A stretch of DNA of 64,000 bases from an uncultured Pirellula sp. (GTDB taxonomy: Bacteria; Planctomycetota; Planctomycetia; Pirellulales; Pirellulaceae), in the NCBI GenBank assembly GCA_903892355.1, contig CAITIE010000019.1, forward strand, positions 25,686 to 89,685. The letters run 5' to 3'. Under the pieces are notes generated by a model. It made no database searches. It worked only from the letters and a program-made list of their open reading frames with translations, and was not told the DNA's origin. How positions within the stretch are numbered: the stretch's first letter is position 1; each line of letters starts with the position of its first letter. Of this stretch, positions 27,735 through 37,356 are shown piece after piece. The translations under genes and the position numbers were made by a program.

Positions 27735-27771
27735 GGGTGGGCCGTGATCGTCAGGGTGGGCCGTGATCGTC
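27735..27771. repeat. 18-bp direct repeat in convergent gap
   Basis: GGGTGGGCCGTGATCGTC occurs at 27735-27752 and 27754-27771, one base apart, between two convergent genes. It is not a hairpin and so not a recognisable terminator. Confidence 0.85.
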
Positions 27772-27774
27772 GAA

Positions 27775-29100
27775 TCATTCAAGGAAGCAGACTGGCCAGC
27801 GAGAGAGCGGTGCCAGTTGCATCGCGGTGGGCAGGTTGGGTGTAAAGACGAATGCCTCCGAGAAACGGATCGAGTGGAGACGTAGATCGCCGGCAACCCG
27901 CCACTCCCGCTCTTCCGTCCAGTCTCGATCACCCAAACGGCTCGTTTCAGGTTGTGCAAATGGCAGTTCGTCGGGGGATAGTCTTCGGATAACGTTCTCT
28001 CGAAGGTAGGTTACGGGTCTTGCTCCAAGGTCCATCATTCGTTGAGTACGAATTGCGATCCCAAAGGGCTCCCAGTCCCATCTGCTCAAATGCGGTTGGA
28101 AGGCCCGACGGCTGAGGAGCTCACCTAAGGGGCACGCAGACCAGCAGCTCGTGGCGAGTTCGCCGCGTTTGAGATGGTTCGTGGCGGTGATGCGTTGCTG
28201 GGTTAGGATACGAGCGAGTGTGTTCTCCGGGGGCGACTGTTCAATCAGTTCCAACCTCAAGGCTTCGTCGAGAAATCCAGCGAACGATTGATCCGGCCAA
28301 GGGCCTTGTCTGGAACGCGTGCAGTGAATGAGATAGGCATCGGATTCCATAAAATGCGACGGCGCTTTCAGAACAGGAGCGAGCGTCGCGGGTTGCGCTC
28401 TGCGATGGCAACCCCATGGCGAGGTGAAACACTCGCAAACATCCTCTGTCCCTTCGTCATGAAACATCCATAGTATCGCACCTGCCTCGGAGAGCTTTTG
28501 TTCTGTTGTTCGTTGTGAATTAGCTGGAGCTGGGTGCATCGCGACCCACGTGGACCCTGGTGCGATATTCGATTCAGAAATCCTCGCTTCCACGATCCTC
28601 AAGAGCTTTCCCTTGGGACGGATATAGATGGCGATCGAAACATCTGAGAGAAACGCGACTGCTCGATCGCTGACTGGTGTTTTCTTCAGAGACATGTCGC
28701 TGGTGTCTCGATGCGACTGGAAACGAATCATCCGCCCAAGGCTGTTGCTGATTACGGATTGTTTCTCGTGCGATTCCTTAGCACGGATTTCAACATAGCG
28801 TACGGATAACCGGGTACAAGCATGCCTGATTGCCTCGGCAGACGGAGAGTCGGCAGCGAAGAGGATTCGGGCATTTCGGGCCTTGGCAATTCTCAACGCA
28901 GCTTGAAGGCGACGTTGCCACCATGCGTTGGCAAATTGATTACGACTCGAGTGCGAAGAAAGGATTCCAACCATTGGCTCTTTGGCGAGTTCTCCTAGAT
29001 CGGAATTGAAGTCAATAGAGCCAAACCACCGCTCGACGCTCGAGGGAGAGCGGCACTGCAGCAATGAAGCAAGATCGTAAAAAGGTTCAGCGATTGGCAT
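27775..29100 (-). CDS. uncharacterised protein
   Basis: 441 residues, family not recognised. No signal peptide or membrane segment. Residues about 40-105 look like an alpha/beta nucleotide- or ligand-binding region (MVGILSSHSSR; ARILFAADSPSAEAIRHACT; VRYVEIRA). A second alpha/beta piece follows (VAFLSDVSIAIYIRPKGKLL). Near the C-terminus, DWTEEREWRVAGDLRL contains a W-x-x-E-x-E-W-R pattern seen in some poorly characterised proteins such as DUF2971; I do not rely on it. It is convergent with the secreted acidic protein and divergent from moxR. Confidence 0.6.
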   Translation of the reverse strand: MPIAEPFYDLASLLQCRSPSSVERWFGSIDFNSDLGELAKEPMVGILSSHSSRNQFANAWWQRRLQAALRIAKARNARILFAADSPSAEAIRHACTRLSVRYVEIRAKESHEKQSVISNSLGRMIRFQSHRDTSDMSLKKTPVSDRAVAFLSDVSIAIYIRPKGKLLRIVEARISESNIAPGSTWVAMHPAPANSQRTTEQKLSEAGAILWMFHDEGTEDVCECFTSPWGCHRRAQPATLAPVLKAPSHFMESDAYLIHCTRSRQGPWPDQSFAGFLDEALRLELIEQSPPENTLARILTQQRITATNHLKRGELATSCWSACPLGELLSRRAFQPHLSRWDWEPFGIAIRTQRMMDLGARPVTYLRENVIRRLSPDELPFAQPETSRLGDRDWTEEREWRVAGDLRLHSIRFSEAFVFTPNLPTAMQLAPLSRWPVCFLE

Positions 29101-29423
29101 ATTGGTTCGAGGATCGCATCGTAATCGTCGAGTCGTGAAGATGGTCCAAGGTTCTGCTGGAACGGGTGCGCCACATGCGCGGGAATCTGCTGAGCAGATA
29201 CTGCGTTCGTCCCCTAATTTACCGCGTTGCCGACGTTAAAGTGCAACTGTCGCGAGTGGCCAGCAGGGGTGAATTAAGGGAATTTGGGTAGGCAATTGAA
29301 TGGGAAATTCAGTGGAATTGATCGCTCGTGGCAAGTTGGTGTTACCCACCAAGAGGGAGAAATGTTTTACAATCAGGGCTCTAGATCAATTAGTTCATCA
29401 ACTATCAGGATTGTTGGAAAGCG
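29101..29423. other. 323-bp divergent intergenic region upstream of moxR
   Basis: It separates the minus-strand 441-aa gene from moxR and must hold both promoters. A TACAAT hexamer (29368-29373) could be a -10 for moxR, but no matching -35 is at the right distance. No other feature seen. Confidence 0.4.
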
Positions 29424-30440
29424 ATGAGTGAAAGTACTGCGGATTCCGGTTCGCCTTCAGAGATCGTTGAACCCCGGGCATCGTACGAACGCAGTGCGAG
29501 GCAACTTTATGATGCCGCGGTTGCTGAGGTTAGCAAAGTTTTCGTTGGGCAAGACGAGTTGGTGACCACTGCTTTGGTTTCCCTCTTTTCGGGGGGGCAC
29601 ATTTTGATTGAAGGAGTTCCGGGGCTTGGGAAAACCTTGTTCGTCCGGACGCTTGGAAGGGTCTTGGGTTGCCAGTTTGGGCGTATACAGTTTACGGCAG
29701 ACTTGATGCCATCCGACGTGACCGGAGCTCCGATCTTCGATATGAAGACTCAAGATTTCAGGTTCCGTCCGGGGCCAGTTTTCACCCAATTGCTTCTTGC
29801 GGACGAGATCAACCGATCGCCCGCCAAGACGCACGCAGCGCTGCTGGAGATTATGCAGGAGTCACGAGTCACGATCGATGGTGTTAGTTATGTCGTTCCT
29901 AAGCCGTTTCTAGTCTTGGCGACCCAAAATCCTTTGGAAAGCGAAGGGACTTACTCCCTTCCCGAAGCGCAGCTTGACCGCTTCATGTTCAAGGCGGTCG
30001 TTTCTTATCCGGGAGAAGAAGAGGAAGCGAGGGTTTTGGATTTGCACTCCCGCCAAGTCGACATCGCTAAGGTTTTAGAACGTGAAGTCGCACAAGTTAC
30101 CAACGCGGAGGAGATCCTGCGTACGATTTCCTCGAACAGCGCTATACGTGTCGAACCGAAACTTCTCAACTACATCAATCGAATTGTTCGAGCCACCCGT
30201 GGTTGGCCAACGTTTTATATGGGGGCATCCCCGCGTGCCGGAATTGCTCTGGTTCAGGGAGCTAGAACTCTCGCCGCCTTTCGTGGTCGTGATTTCGCCG
30301 TCCCCGATGATGTGGTTTCAATCGCACTTCCGACGCTGCGGCATCGGGTCGTTTTGAATGCAGAGGCGGAAGTTGAAGGTACGAAAATCGACACTGAATT
30401 GACGACGTTACTGCGTAGCATTGAAGTTCCACGGTTGTAA
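29424..30440 (+). CDS. MoxR-type AAA+ ATPase
   Basis: 338 residues. AAA+ ATPase of the MoxR family: Walker A GVPGLGKTL, Walker B LLLADEINRSPAKTHAALLE, sensor 1 LATQNPLESEGTYSLPEAQL and the arginine-finger helix region LDRFMFK. MoxR proteins act as chaperones that mature metal- or envelope-linked complexes, usually with a von Willebrand A partner. The following DUF58 gene begins 5 bp after this stop, the classic moxR-DUF58 pair. The BatA/BatB and transglutaminase genes often found next are absent here. Confidence 0.95.
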   Translation: MSESTADSGSPSEIVEPRASYERSARQLYDAAVAEVSKVFVGQDELVTTALVSLFSGGHILIEGVPGLGKTLFVRTLGRVLGCQFGRIQFTADLMPSDVTGAPIFDMKTQDFRFRPGPVFTQLLLADEINRSPAKTHAALLEIMQESRVTIDGVSYVVPKPFLVLATQNPLESEGTYSLPEAQLDRFMFKAVVSYPGEEEEARVLDLHSRQVDIAKVLEREVAQVTNAEEILRTISSNSAIRVEPKLLNYINRIVRATRGWPTFYMGASPRAGIALVQGARTLAAFRGRDFAVPDDVVSIALPTLRHRVVLNAEAEVEGTKIDTELTTLLRSIEVPRL

Positions 30441-30445
30441 TCATC

Positions 30446-31927
30446 ATGCCCCGTTTCGATGCCGTCGGGTCGTATTTGTTTTGGGTCCCTTGGTTGGGAT
30501 TGATCCTAGTCATCTCGCCAATCGTTGTGATCGCGTTTGGCTGGAGGATCTTCCCGAACAAGCGCTGGTTATGGTTGATGTTGCCATTGACACTGTTGTC
30601 AGTAGTCATGATTGCTGCTCCCGCGCTCTTGGGTGCGATGTATCCCGATTCAGAATCGGGATGGATTAAGGGGCTCACCAAGTCGGTCCGTGGCTTTGTT
30701 GACGTGCTCGTCTTGATGGATCTATCCGCGGCTGCTCTGGTTTTTGCTGATTTTCTGACGATCGTCGGCCGGACCAATTTGCGGGTGGAGAGACGAATGT
30801 TACGGAGTGCGTCGTTGGGTGGATCTCATGAGATCACGCTGAGTGTCGAGAATCGAAGCGAACGCGAATATACCTTGGAGGTACGTGACGATTTCCCCGA
30901 AGGGATGATTGCAGAGCCCGACGTGCATACATTGGGCTTGGGTGGTCGTAAGCGAGCAGAGCTAACGTATCAATTGCGACCTCAGCGGCGGGGTGTATTT
31001 CGTTTTGAAAATGTCTATTTCCTCTTGCGTAGTCGATTGGGATTTTGGCATCGCTTCACGCAGCGCGAATGTCCGGGAGAACTACTGGTCTATCCAAATA
31101 TGCAGCAGTTGGCCGAGTATGCATTGTTAGCAAAGACGAACCGGCTGAGTCTTATTGGAGTTCGGAGAACTCGAAAGGCTGGGCAGGATAGCAACTTCGA
31201 GCGACTGCGCGATTACAGCACCGATGACAATTACAAGCATATCGACTGGCGTGCAACGGCTCGACGAAGTCGTTTGACGGTGAAGCAATTCCAGCAGGAT
31301 CAAAGTCAACGGATTGTCTTTTTGCTTGATAGCGGTCGATTGATGACCAACGAGTATCAGGGATTGAGTCTCCTCGATTATGCTATGAACTCAATATTGA
31401 TGTTAAGTTATGTAGCGCTGCATCAAGGGGACTCCGTTGGGTTGATGTGTTTTTCCGACCACGTGGAGAAATACGTGCCATTGAAAGGTGGCCCTAACCA
31501 AATGAATCGAATTCTTCATGGGTTATTCGACCGCTTTCCCAACATGAAGCAGTCGAACTATGACGAAGCGTTTTTGTATTTTTCGAGGCATTGCAGGCGT
31601 CGGACGATGGTGGTTCTGATCACGAACGTGATCGATGACGTGACTGCTTCCCAAGTGACCGGATATTTGTCAACTCTAAGTCGACGGCACTTGCCAGTCT
31701 TGGTGTTGCTTCGCGATCGACGTGTTTTTGAAGCCGCAGACAATCCTGCTTTGGATGAGTCGACCTTGTATCGGAGTGCCGCCGCAGCGCAGTTGCTTCT
31801 ATGGCGGAGTGAAGTGTTGCGAAAAGTTAGTGATTGTGGGGGACTCGTGATCGATGCTTTCCCTGATCAACTCACAGCGCCCTTGGTGAACCAGTATCTT
31901 GAGGTGAAGGCAAAGCATCTTCTTTAG
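30446..31927 (+). CDS. DUF58 (vWA-like) membrane protein
   Basis: 493 residues. Two or three N-terminal hydrophobic segments (YLFWVPWLGLILVISPIVVI; WLWLMLPLTLLSVVMIAAPA; LSAAALVFADFLTIVG) precede a soluble part. The DUF58 signature is RDYSTDDNYKHIDWRATARR, followed by a vWA-like strand RIVFLLDSGRLM and VALHQGDSVGLMCFSD. The MIDAS-like D-S-G-R is not a full DxSxS metal site. The N-terminal membrane part is longer than in most DUF58 proteins. It is translated directly after MoxR and is probably its substrate or partner at the cytoplasmic membrane. Confidence 0.92.
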   Translation: MPRFDAVGSYLFWVPWLGLILVISPIVVIAFGWRIFPNKRWLWLMLPLTLLSVVMIAAPALLGAMYPDSESGWIKGLTKSVRGFVDVLVLMDLSAAALVFADFLTIVGRTNLRVERRMLRSASLGGSHEITLSVENRSEREYTLEVRDDFPEGMIAEPDVHTLGLGGRKRAELTYQLRPQRRGVFRFENVYFLLRSRLGFWHRFTQRECPGELLVYPNMQQLAEYALLAKTNRLSLIGVRRTRKAGQDSNFERLRDYSTDDNYKHIDWRATARRSRLTVKQFQQDQSQRIVFLLDSGRLMTNEYQGLSLLDYAMNSILMLSYVALHQGDSVGLMCFSDHVEKYVPLKGGPNQMNRILHGLFDRFPNMKQSNYDEAFLYFSRHCRRRTMVVLITNVIDDVTASQVTGYLSTLSRRHLPVLVLLRDRRVFEAADNPALDESTLYRSAAAAQLLLWRSEVLRKVSDCGGLVIDAFPDQLTAPLVNQYLEVKAKHLL

Positions 31928-31949
31928 CTCGGAGAGGTAATAGGCGGTT

Positions 31950-32921
31950 ATGGGTAAGGTATTTGTGACGCGAAGCATCCCGCAAGACGGAATTTCCATG
32001 CTTCAATCGCGGTTTGAGGTGGAGGTTTGGGATGGGTGCGACCCGCCGCCGAGGGATGTTTTGTTGGCGAAGATCTCTGGTTGTTCGGGGGTGTTGACGA
32101 TGTTGAGCGATCGCGTGGACAACGCGTTTCTCGATGCCGCAGGGTCAGTGTTAAAGGGTGTTGCGAATTTTGCCGTGGGCTTCAACAACATCGATGTCGA
32201 TGCAGCAACAGAGCGGGGAGTAGCCATCGGTAATACGCCTGGGGTGCTGACCGATGCAACCGCCGACACTGCCGTCGGCCTGATGATTGCAGCGGGGCGA
32301 TGCTTCTTGCCAGCGGTTCGAAACGTGTCTGAGCTTCAATGGCGGAATTGGGAACCCATGATGTTTCTGGGCCAAGAGTTTCGCGGGAAGACTCTCGGTA
32401 TCGTTGGGATGGGACGGATCGGGAGTGCCGTTGCGGAGCGTCTCCATTTCGGTTGGGGGATGAAAGTTATTTACACTTCCCGCACCGACAAAGAGGAGGT
32501 GGGCCAGCGTCTCGCCGCCAAGCGTGTGGATCTCGAGACGCTGCTCCAAGAAAGCGATGTGATCAGTTTGCACACTAGTCTGCAAAAAGATACGCGAGGA
32601 TTAATCGGACGCGCTCAGTTTGGCTTGATGAAGCCCAACGCAATTTTGATCAATACGGCGAGGGGCGAGATCATCGATCAAGATGCATTGGTTGACGCGC
32701 TGAAGTCTCGACGCTTGTTCGCAGCAGGATTGGATGTTACCGATCCGGAGCCTTTGCCGAGCGATTCGCCCCTTCGAGAACTTGACTCGTGCATTATCCT
32801 CCCGCACATTGGTTCAGCGACATTCCAAGCCAGATCGAGAATGTCGATCATGGCTGCTGAGAATTTGATAGCAGCGATCGGTGGATCACCTATGCCGTAC
32901 GGGTTGAACCGTGTGAGCTAA
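31950..32921 (+). CDS. D-2-hydroxyacid dehydrogenase (glyoxylate/hydroxypyruvate reductase type)
   Basis: 323 residues. NAD(P)-binding motif GIVGMGRIGSAVAERL. The catalytic set of the family is present: Arg in NTARGEIIDQDAL, Glu in DVTDPEPLPSDSPL and His in LPHIGSAT. The overall sequence is close to GyaR/GhrB-type enzymes that reduce glyoxylate or hydroxypyruvate. It begins 22 bp after the DUF58 stop with GGAGAGG upstream, so it may be read through from moxR, though a functional link is not obvious. It ends convergently with mrp (24 bp). Confidence 0.93.
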   Translation: MGKVFVTRSIPQDGISMLQSRFEVEVWDGCDPPPRDVLLAKISGCSGVLTMLSDRVDNAFLDAAGSVLKGVANFAVGFNNIDVDAATERGVAIGNTPGVLTDATADTAVGLMIAAGRCFLPAVRNVSELQWRNWEPMMFLGQEFRGKTLGIVGMGRIGSAVAERLHFGWGMKVIYTSRTDKEEVGQRLAAKRVDLETLLQESDVISLHTSLQKDTRGLIGRAQFGLMKPNAILINTARGEIIDQDALVDALKSRRLFAAGLDVTDPEPLPSDSPLRELDSCIILPHIGSATFQARSRMSIMAAENLIAAIGGSPMPYGLNRVS

Positions 32922-32945
32922 GAGCCGTATTTTTGGGAGCGTTGA

Positions 32946-34025
32946 TTACAGGACCGGGAGGGCGGCAGAGGCAGGACCTTTGGCAGCAATTTGGTCGGTA
33001 ATGGATCGGACCAAGGCTCGACAAACATCCTCGAAGGGTTTTGAGATTGTCGGGTTCTTCAGTGCGTCCGCCAGCTTTCCTTCGTCTGCTTCGCTTCGAA
33101 GTGGTATTTGGATCGGGACTTCGCCGAGGAATGGAACACCGAGTTCAATTGCTTTTTGCCGTGCTCCACCCTTGCCAAAAATATTGAAGGTTTTTCCCGA
33201 TTCGGGATCGGTGAAGCCACTCATGTTTTCGACGATACCAAGAATGGGAACCTTTGTTTTTTCGAACATGGAAATGGCTTTGCTGGCATCCAGCAGGGCA
33301 ACTTCTTGGGGAGTGCAAACAATTACTGCTCCCGCCAAGGGGAGCAGTTGCGAGAGCGTCAACGCCACATCGCCAGTTCCTGGGGGCATGTCGATGATCA
33401 AGTAGTCTAATTCGCCCCAGTTTGTATCTTTGAGAAACTGAGAGATGGAACCATGGAGCATCGGTCCTCGCCAGACGACAGCTTGATCGCGTCCGATCAA
33501 AAAGCCCATCGACATCACCGGCATGGTTCCGCATGGAATCGGTTGAATTTTGTTGTCGAGAATCTCTGGGCGTCCTTCCAAGCCGAGCATGTGAGGGATG
33601 CTGGGTCCATAAACATCGGCGTCGAGCAGGCCGACTTTGGCGCCAAGGGATTGCAGTGTGAGGGCGATTGATGCGGCTAACGTACTTTTTCCCACCCCGC
33701 CTTTGCCAGCCGCAACCGCGATAACTGCTTTGGCCTTCAGACCGATTTGACCGATGGGAGTTGCCGGGCGGTAAAGGGTATCTGTGGTAACCGTTACTCC
33801 CTTCAATCCCGGCACGCTTGCGAGCAAATGGTCCCGTAACTTATCCGCGATCTCTTGCCCGATCGGTTGCACCATGCTCGTAAGGCTCAACCGGCATTTT
33901 GCTTCCCCACCCGTCAAAACCCAATCTGTGACTTGTCCGGTTTTCGACAAGGCCTTTTGTGATTCAGGGTCTTTGAACGAATCGAGAGAGGACTGGAGTC
34001 GTTGGTGGATTTCGGTATCGGTCAT
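32946..34025 (-). CDS. mrp: Mrp/ApbC-type P-loop ATPase lacking the CxxC pair
   Basis: 359 residues. N-terminal DUF59-like (MIP18) domain (about 1-90), then a ParA-like ATPase: deviant Walker A AAGKGGVGKST (105-115), GLLDADVYGPSIPHMLGL, and IIDMPPGTGDVALTL. Mrp/ApbC/NBP35 proteins carry and deliver Fe-S clusters. The bridging CxxC usually follows VENMS; here the segment is VENMSGFTDPESGKTFNIFG, with no cysteine. Only two cysteines are visible earlier or later (GTMPV region CGT, VCTP). Cluster binding in the standard way is therefore doubtful. It ends convergently with the dehydrogenase gene and follows dapL with only 14 bp between. Confidence 0.93.
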   Translation of the reverse strand: MTDTEIHQRLQSSLDSFKDPESQKALSKTGQVTDWVLTGGEAKCRLSLTSMVQPIGQEIADKLRDHLLASVPGLKGVTVTTDTLYRPATPIGQIGLKAKAVIAVAAGKGGVGKSTLAASIALTLQSLGAKVGLLDADVYGPSIPHMLGLEGRPEILDNKIQPIPCGTMPVMSMGFLIGRDQAVVWRGPMLHGSISQFLKDTNWGELDYLIIDMPPGTGDVALTLSQLLPLAGAVIVCTPQEVALLDASKAISMFEKTKVPILGIVENMSGFTDPESGKTFNIFGKGGARQKAIELGVPFLGEVPIQIPLRSEADEGKLADALKNPTISKPFEDVCRALVRSITDQIAAKGPASAALPVL

Positions 34026-34039
34026 GGGATTTACGTTGG

Positions 34040-35308
34040 TTAAAAAACGAGGTTCAAGCCGCGGATTCGTTGGAGGGTTTCCGCCATAAGAGCGTCCTCT
34101 GCTGCTTCATCCTCTGCTTCGTAAGTCACAGAGAATCGCAGGCAGTTACCCGCATCATCCCACGGAACGATAACGATCGAGTGCTGCGTGATGAAGTATT
34201 GCGACGCTTCCTCAGCGTTGGCGAATTGCGGCCCACCGGCAACACCTTTGGGTGCCGATGTGTAGAGGAAGTAGCTACCTCCTGGAACATCGCACGTGAA
34301 TCCGCATTGGCGGAGTGTCGAAACCAATTTCTCAAGACGCCGCTTGTATTTTGCGTTGATACGTGCGGGGATTTCCGGGGAGTCCAGGGCGCTGATGGCC
34401 GCTCGCTGGATCGCGCCGAATTGGCCGCTATCGCAGTTGTCTTTGACATCCGAAAAGGCTTGAACGATTCGTTGGTTGCCACAAACCCAACCGATTCTCC
34501 AACCGATCATGTCAAAGCCTTTGCTCATCGAGTGAACTTCCACTCCGACATCCATCGCGCCGGGGATTTGAAGGAAGCTCAGCGGCTGACCCGTGAAGGT
34601 GAGCAAGATATGGGCGGCATCTTGAACCACGATGAATTTATGTTTCATTGCGAGTTCGATGATACTCTCGTAAAACTCTCGAGTGGCCACTTGACCCGTC
34701 GGGCTGTTGGGATAGTTGACGACCAGCATCTTGGTCTTTTCCCAAACATCGCTGGTGACTTTAGAAAAGTCTGGGAAGAAGTGATTTTCCGCGAGGAGAG
34801 GAAGACGGTAGACCGTTCCGCCGTAGTAGCGGGTGTGCGTTCCCGCGACGGGATAACCTGGAACGGTCATCATGGTCACGTCGCCGGGGTTGATAAAGCA
34901 GGCGGGGAGCATCGATAAGGCGGTTTTGCTCCCGATACAATGATTGACCTGAGTGGCGGGATCCAAGTTGACGCCAAACTGTCGCTTCATAAACCTTGCG
35001 GCGGCTTGTTTGAACTCCACCGGTCCATTGTCCATGTAACCGCGATTCTCGGGGCGGTTAGCTTGAACCTGCAGTTCGGCCCGTACCTTCACGTCCGCCA
35101 TGGAGTCGTTTTCACCGATGCCGAAGTCGAGCAGCAATCGGTCCGGGTAGTCCGCGAGCGCCTTTCGTTTCGCCCTTTTGATTTTCTCGAACTTGTAAAT
35201 CTCGTTGGCTTTGCCGTAATGCGCTCCCCCGATCCGATCGGCGAACAGTTCTTGGAAGTAAGGGTCTTCGGAGGCGGTGGTTGCTGGTTTTGGTGCGACG
35301 GCTGACAT
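34040..35308 (-). CDS. dapL: LL-diaminopimelate aminotransferase (DapL type)
   Basis: 422 residues from ATG 35308 (MSAVAPKPATTASED); the track's start at 35380 adds 24 non-conserved residues. It is a fold-type I PLP aminotransferase: Asn in VNYPNSPTGQVA, Tyr/Asp region VVQDAAHILLTF, PLP lysine in HSMSKGFDMIGWRIGW. FGIGENDSMADVKVR and HCIGSKTALSMLPACFINPGD match planctomycete DapL-like proteins as I remember them. DapL converts tetrahydrodipicolinate directly to LL-diaminopimelate, a precursor of lysine and peptidoglycan. asd, which feeds the same pathway, lies about 2.3 kb upstream on the same strand. Another class-I aminotransferase specificity cannot be excluded. Confidence 0.82.
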   Translation of the reverse strand: MSAVAPKPATTASEDPYFQELFADRIGGAHYGKANEIYKFEKIKRAKRKALADYPDRLLLDFGIGENDSMADVKVRAELQVQANRPENRGYMDNGPVEFKQAAARFMKRQFGVNLDPATQVNHCIGSKTALSMLPACFINPGDVTMMTVPGYPVAGTHTRYYGGTVYRLPLLAENHFFPDFSKVTSDVWEKTKMLVVNYPNSPTGQVATREFYESIIELAMKHKFIVVQDAAHILLTFTGQPLSFLQIPGAMDVGVEVHSMSKGFDMIGWRIGWVCGNQRIVQAFSDVKDNCDSGQFGAIQRAAISALDSPEIPARINAKYKRRLEKLVSTLRQCGFTCDVPGGSYFLYTSAPKGVAGGPQFANAEEASQYFITQHSIVIVPWDDAGNCLRFSVTYEAEDEAAEDALMAETLQRIRGLNLVF

Positions 35309-35475
35309 GATAGATAAAGCGTAAAAGGTGATCGAAACGTGAGAGGAACAATCATAGAGCACTAACCGCAATTGTTCCATCCGAACTGGTTCCGTTTGTG
35401 GCCCCGTCCCTTCTTAACGTCTGGAGTTTTTCTCCCCGATATGATGCTGGTGCTCGATTTCCTGCCGGTGTTGTA

Positions 35476-37356
35476 CTATTCGGCGTTTTTTGGGTCTTCG
35501 GGATTGCTGAGGCGCTCGATAAGCCGGGGGACGTATTCGGCATACCGCGTAGGTAGATCCTTGGCCCAGGCCTTTTTGCGTTTTTCAGGTATTTCTCTCA
35601 GCGATTTTTGGTGCATAGGATTCAAGGTGTCGGCATGGATTGCGTTGAGGGCGAGCATTCTCGCTCCCCACGTGGAATTATCGGCGATAGCGATTTGCAC
35701 GAGAGCATCGTTCGCTTTGGTGGATTGCTCGAACGTGCCGAATTTGGCGAGGATCTCCAAGGCTGCGATTGCGACGATGTTTTCTTGATCTGCGCTGCTC
35801 GAAGTCACGGACGCTGGAATCGATGGTCTTCGCTTTTGCGACAATTGGGTTTGCAACGCGATCAATCCCCAGTAACGCTCAATAGGGTTCGAGGATGCCA
35901 TCATCACGTCGGATCCTTCGATCGAATCAACGATGTCCCCGGACTTCCAACCCGCTTCAATGGCGGATGTCATGGAATTGGCGTTTTTTTGAAGGATCCA
36001 GTCTTCAGGAACACAGCCTGTGTCTTCATGCTCGAGCATCCACTGCTTCAGAGCGTTCGCTAATACTTTTTTGGGGGCTTGATGCGAAGGATCATTAGCA
36101 AGATTGTTGATTTGGTGCGGATCCACGGAGAGGTCATAAAACTCCTCCACATCTTTGGTTTCCCAAAACTTGGACTGGGCCTTATTGAGTCGTCCTTCGG
36201 TATAGGCTCGATACCAATCTTTGGTAGTCGGGGTCTGGAACATGTAGGCCAAGAAGGCGCCTTGTGGTCGGAATGGGAAAAAGTTTCGGATGTAGAGGTA
36301 GCGATGATCGCGCATCGCTCGCGAGCAATCGACTCGTTCATCCATCCTGTCGCGAAACCCAACGAGCGTCGAGTGAGCTTGTGAGTCATCCCCAAAAAAG
36401 GATTCGCCATGCAGGTAGGATGGTCGGGTTGCACCGGCCAAATGCAATACCGTCGGTGTAAGATCGAGAAAGGAAACCAGTCTTTTCGTTACTGAATCCG
36501 CTTGATAGCTCGCTCCCAAGGTGGACTGAAATTTGGTTGGGATATGAACGAGCATGGGGACACGCAGTCCACTCTCGTATAGCCAACGCTTGGACCGTGG
36601 CATTCCACTTCCATGGTCCCCGAAGAAAAAAACGACGGTGGATTCGGTAAGATCATCGTCCTCCAATTGGTCAAGGATCTTTTGGAATTGTGAATCCATT
36701 TCGGTGATGCGGTCGTAGTACTGCGCCCAGTCGATTCGAACTTCGGGTGTATCGGGATGGTAGGGTGGTATAGGTACTGAATCGGTGGGATGGGTCGGCG
36801 TGTAGGGGCGTTTTCGAATTTGGCTTTCGTGCGTTACCTGAAGGTTGAACACCGAGAAGAATGGTTTGCCTTTCGGACGATTGCGCCAATGCGATTTCTG
36901 GCTAGAATCATCCCACATCCCCGAACGCTTTCGAAAATTGTAGTCCTCTTTGGAGTTGTTGCTGCAGTAGTACCCAGCCTCATGGAGTTGTTCTGGGAGC
37001 GTCTTCGCGAAATCGGGAAGTGAAACCTCCGAACGCATGTGTTGAGCACCGAACGAGGGTGGGAAAAGACCCGTGATGATGGTCGTTCGGGCTGGGGCGC
37101 AAACAGGTGCATTCGACCAACAATTCAAAAACCGCTGGCTCTTCTTCGAAAACGCGTCCAAATATGGGGTGCGGGAGTATTCGTCTCCGTAGCAGCCAAG
37201 CTGTGGCCCGGTATCCTCGCACGAGATCCAAAGGATATTGGGTTTTTCGGTTGCTTGGAGGTGTGCGTTTGACGTGATGCTATGGAAGAGTAACAGGAAT
37301 GCGACCCACCGGATCCTCCGAGGAATGGCCGTACGGAGAGTTGCTGTCGATATCAT
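35476..37356 (-). CDS. secreted Cys-type sulfatase
   Basis: 626 residues. Export signal IRWVAFLLLFHSITSNAHLQ, then PNILWISCEDTGPQLGCYGD, the start of the alkaline-phosphatase-like fold with metal Asp. The formylglycine site is CAPAR in SNAPVCAPARTTIITG, a proper C-x-P-x-R. Also seen: VVFFFGDHGSGMPRSKRWLYE and the tyrosine/Arg-rich middle. The last ~120 residues (NIVAIAALEILAKFGTFEQS onward) are helical and HEAT-like, beyond the usual sulfatase domain. Planctomycetes carry many sulfatases for algal polysaccharides; the substrate is not readable. A formylglycine-generating enzyme is needed and is not in the window. Confidence 0.95.
   Translation of the reverse strand: MISTATLRTAIPRRIRWVAFLLLFHSITSNAHLQATEKPNILWISCEDTGPQLGCYGDEYSRTPYLDAFSKKSQRFLNCWSNAPVCAPARTTIITGLFPPSFGAQHMRSEVSLPDFAKTLPEQLHEAGYYCSNNSKEDYNFRKRSGMWDDSSQKSHWRNRPKGKPFFSVFNLQVTHESQIRKRPYTPTHPTDSVPIPPYHPDTPEVRIDWAQYYDRITEMDSQFQKILDQLEDDDLTESTVVFFFGDHGSGMPRSKRWLYESGLRVPMLVHIPTKFQSTLGASYQADSVTKRLVSFLDLTPTVLHLAGATRPSYLHGESFFGDDSQAHSTLVGFRDRMDERVDCSRAMRDHRYLYIRNFFPFRPQGAFLAYMFQTPTTKDWYRAYTEGRLNKAQSKFWETKDVEEFYDLSVDPHQINNLANDPSHQAPKKVLANALKQWMLEHEDTGCVPEDWILQKNANSMTSAIEAGWKSGDIVDSIEGSDVMMASSNPIERYWGLIALQTQLSQKRRPSIPASVTSSSADQENIVAIAALEILAKFGTFEQSTKANDALVQIAIADNSTWGARMLALNAIHADTLNPMHQKSLREIPEKRKKAWAKDLPTRYAEYVPRLIERLSNPEDPKNAE

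Noticed and set aside
29368-29373. TACAAT as the moxR -10 box
   Set aside because: No acceptable -35 hexamer lies 16-18 bp upstream, so it is mentioned only in the gap entry.
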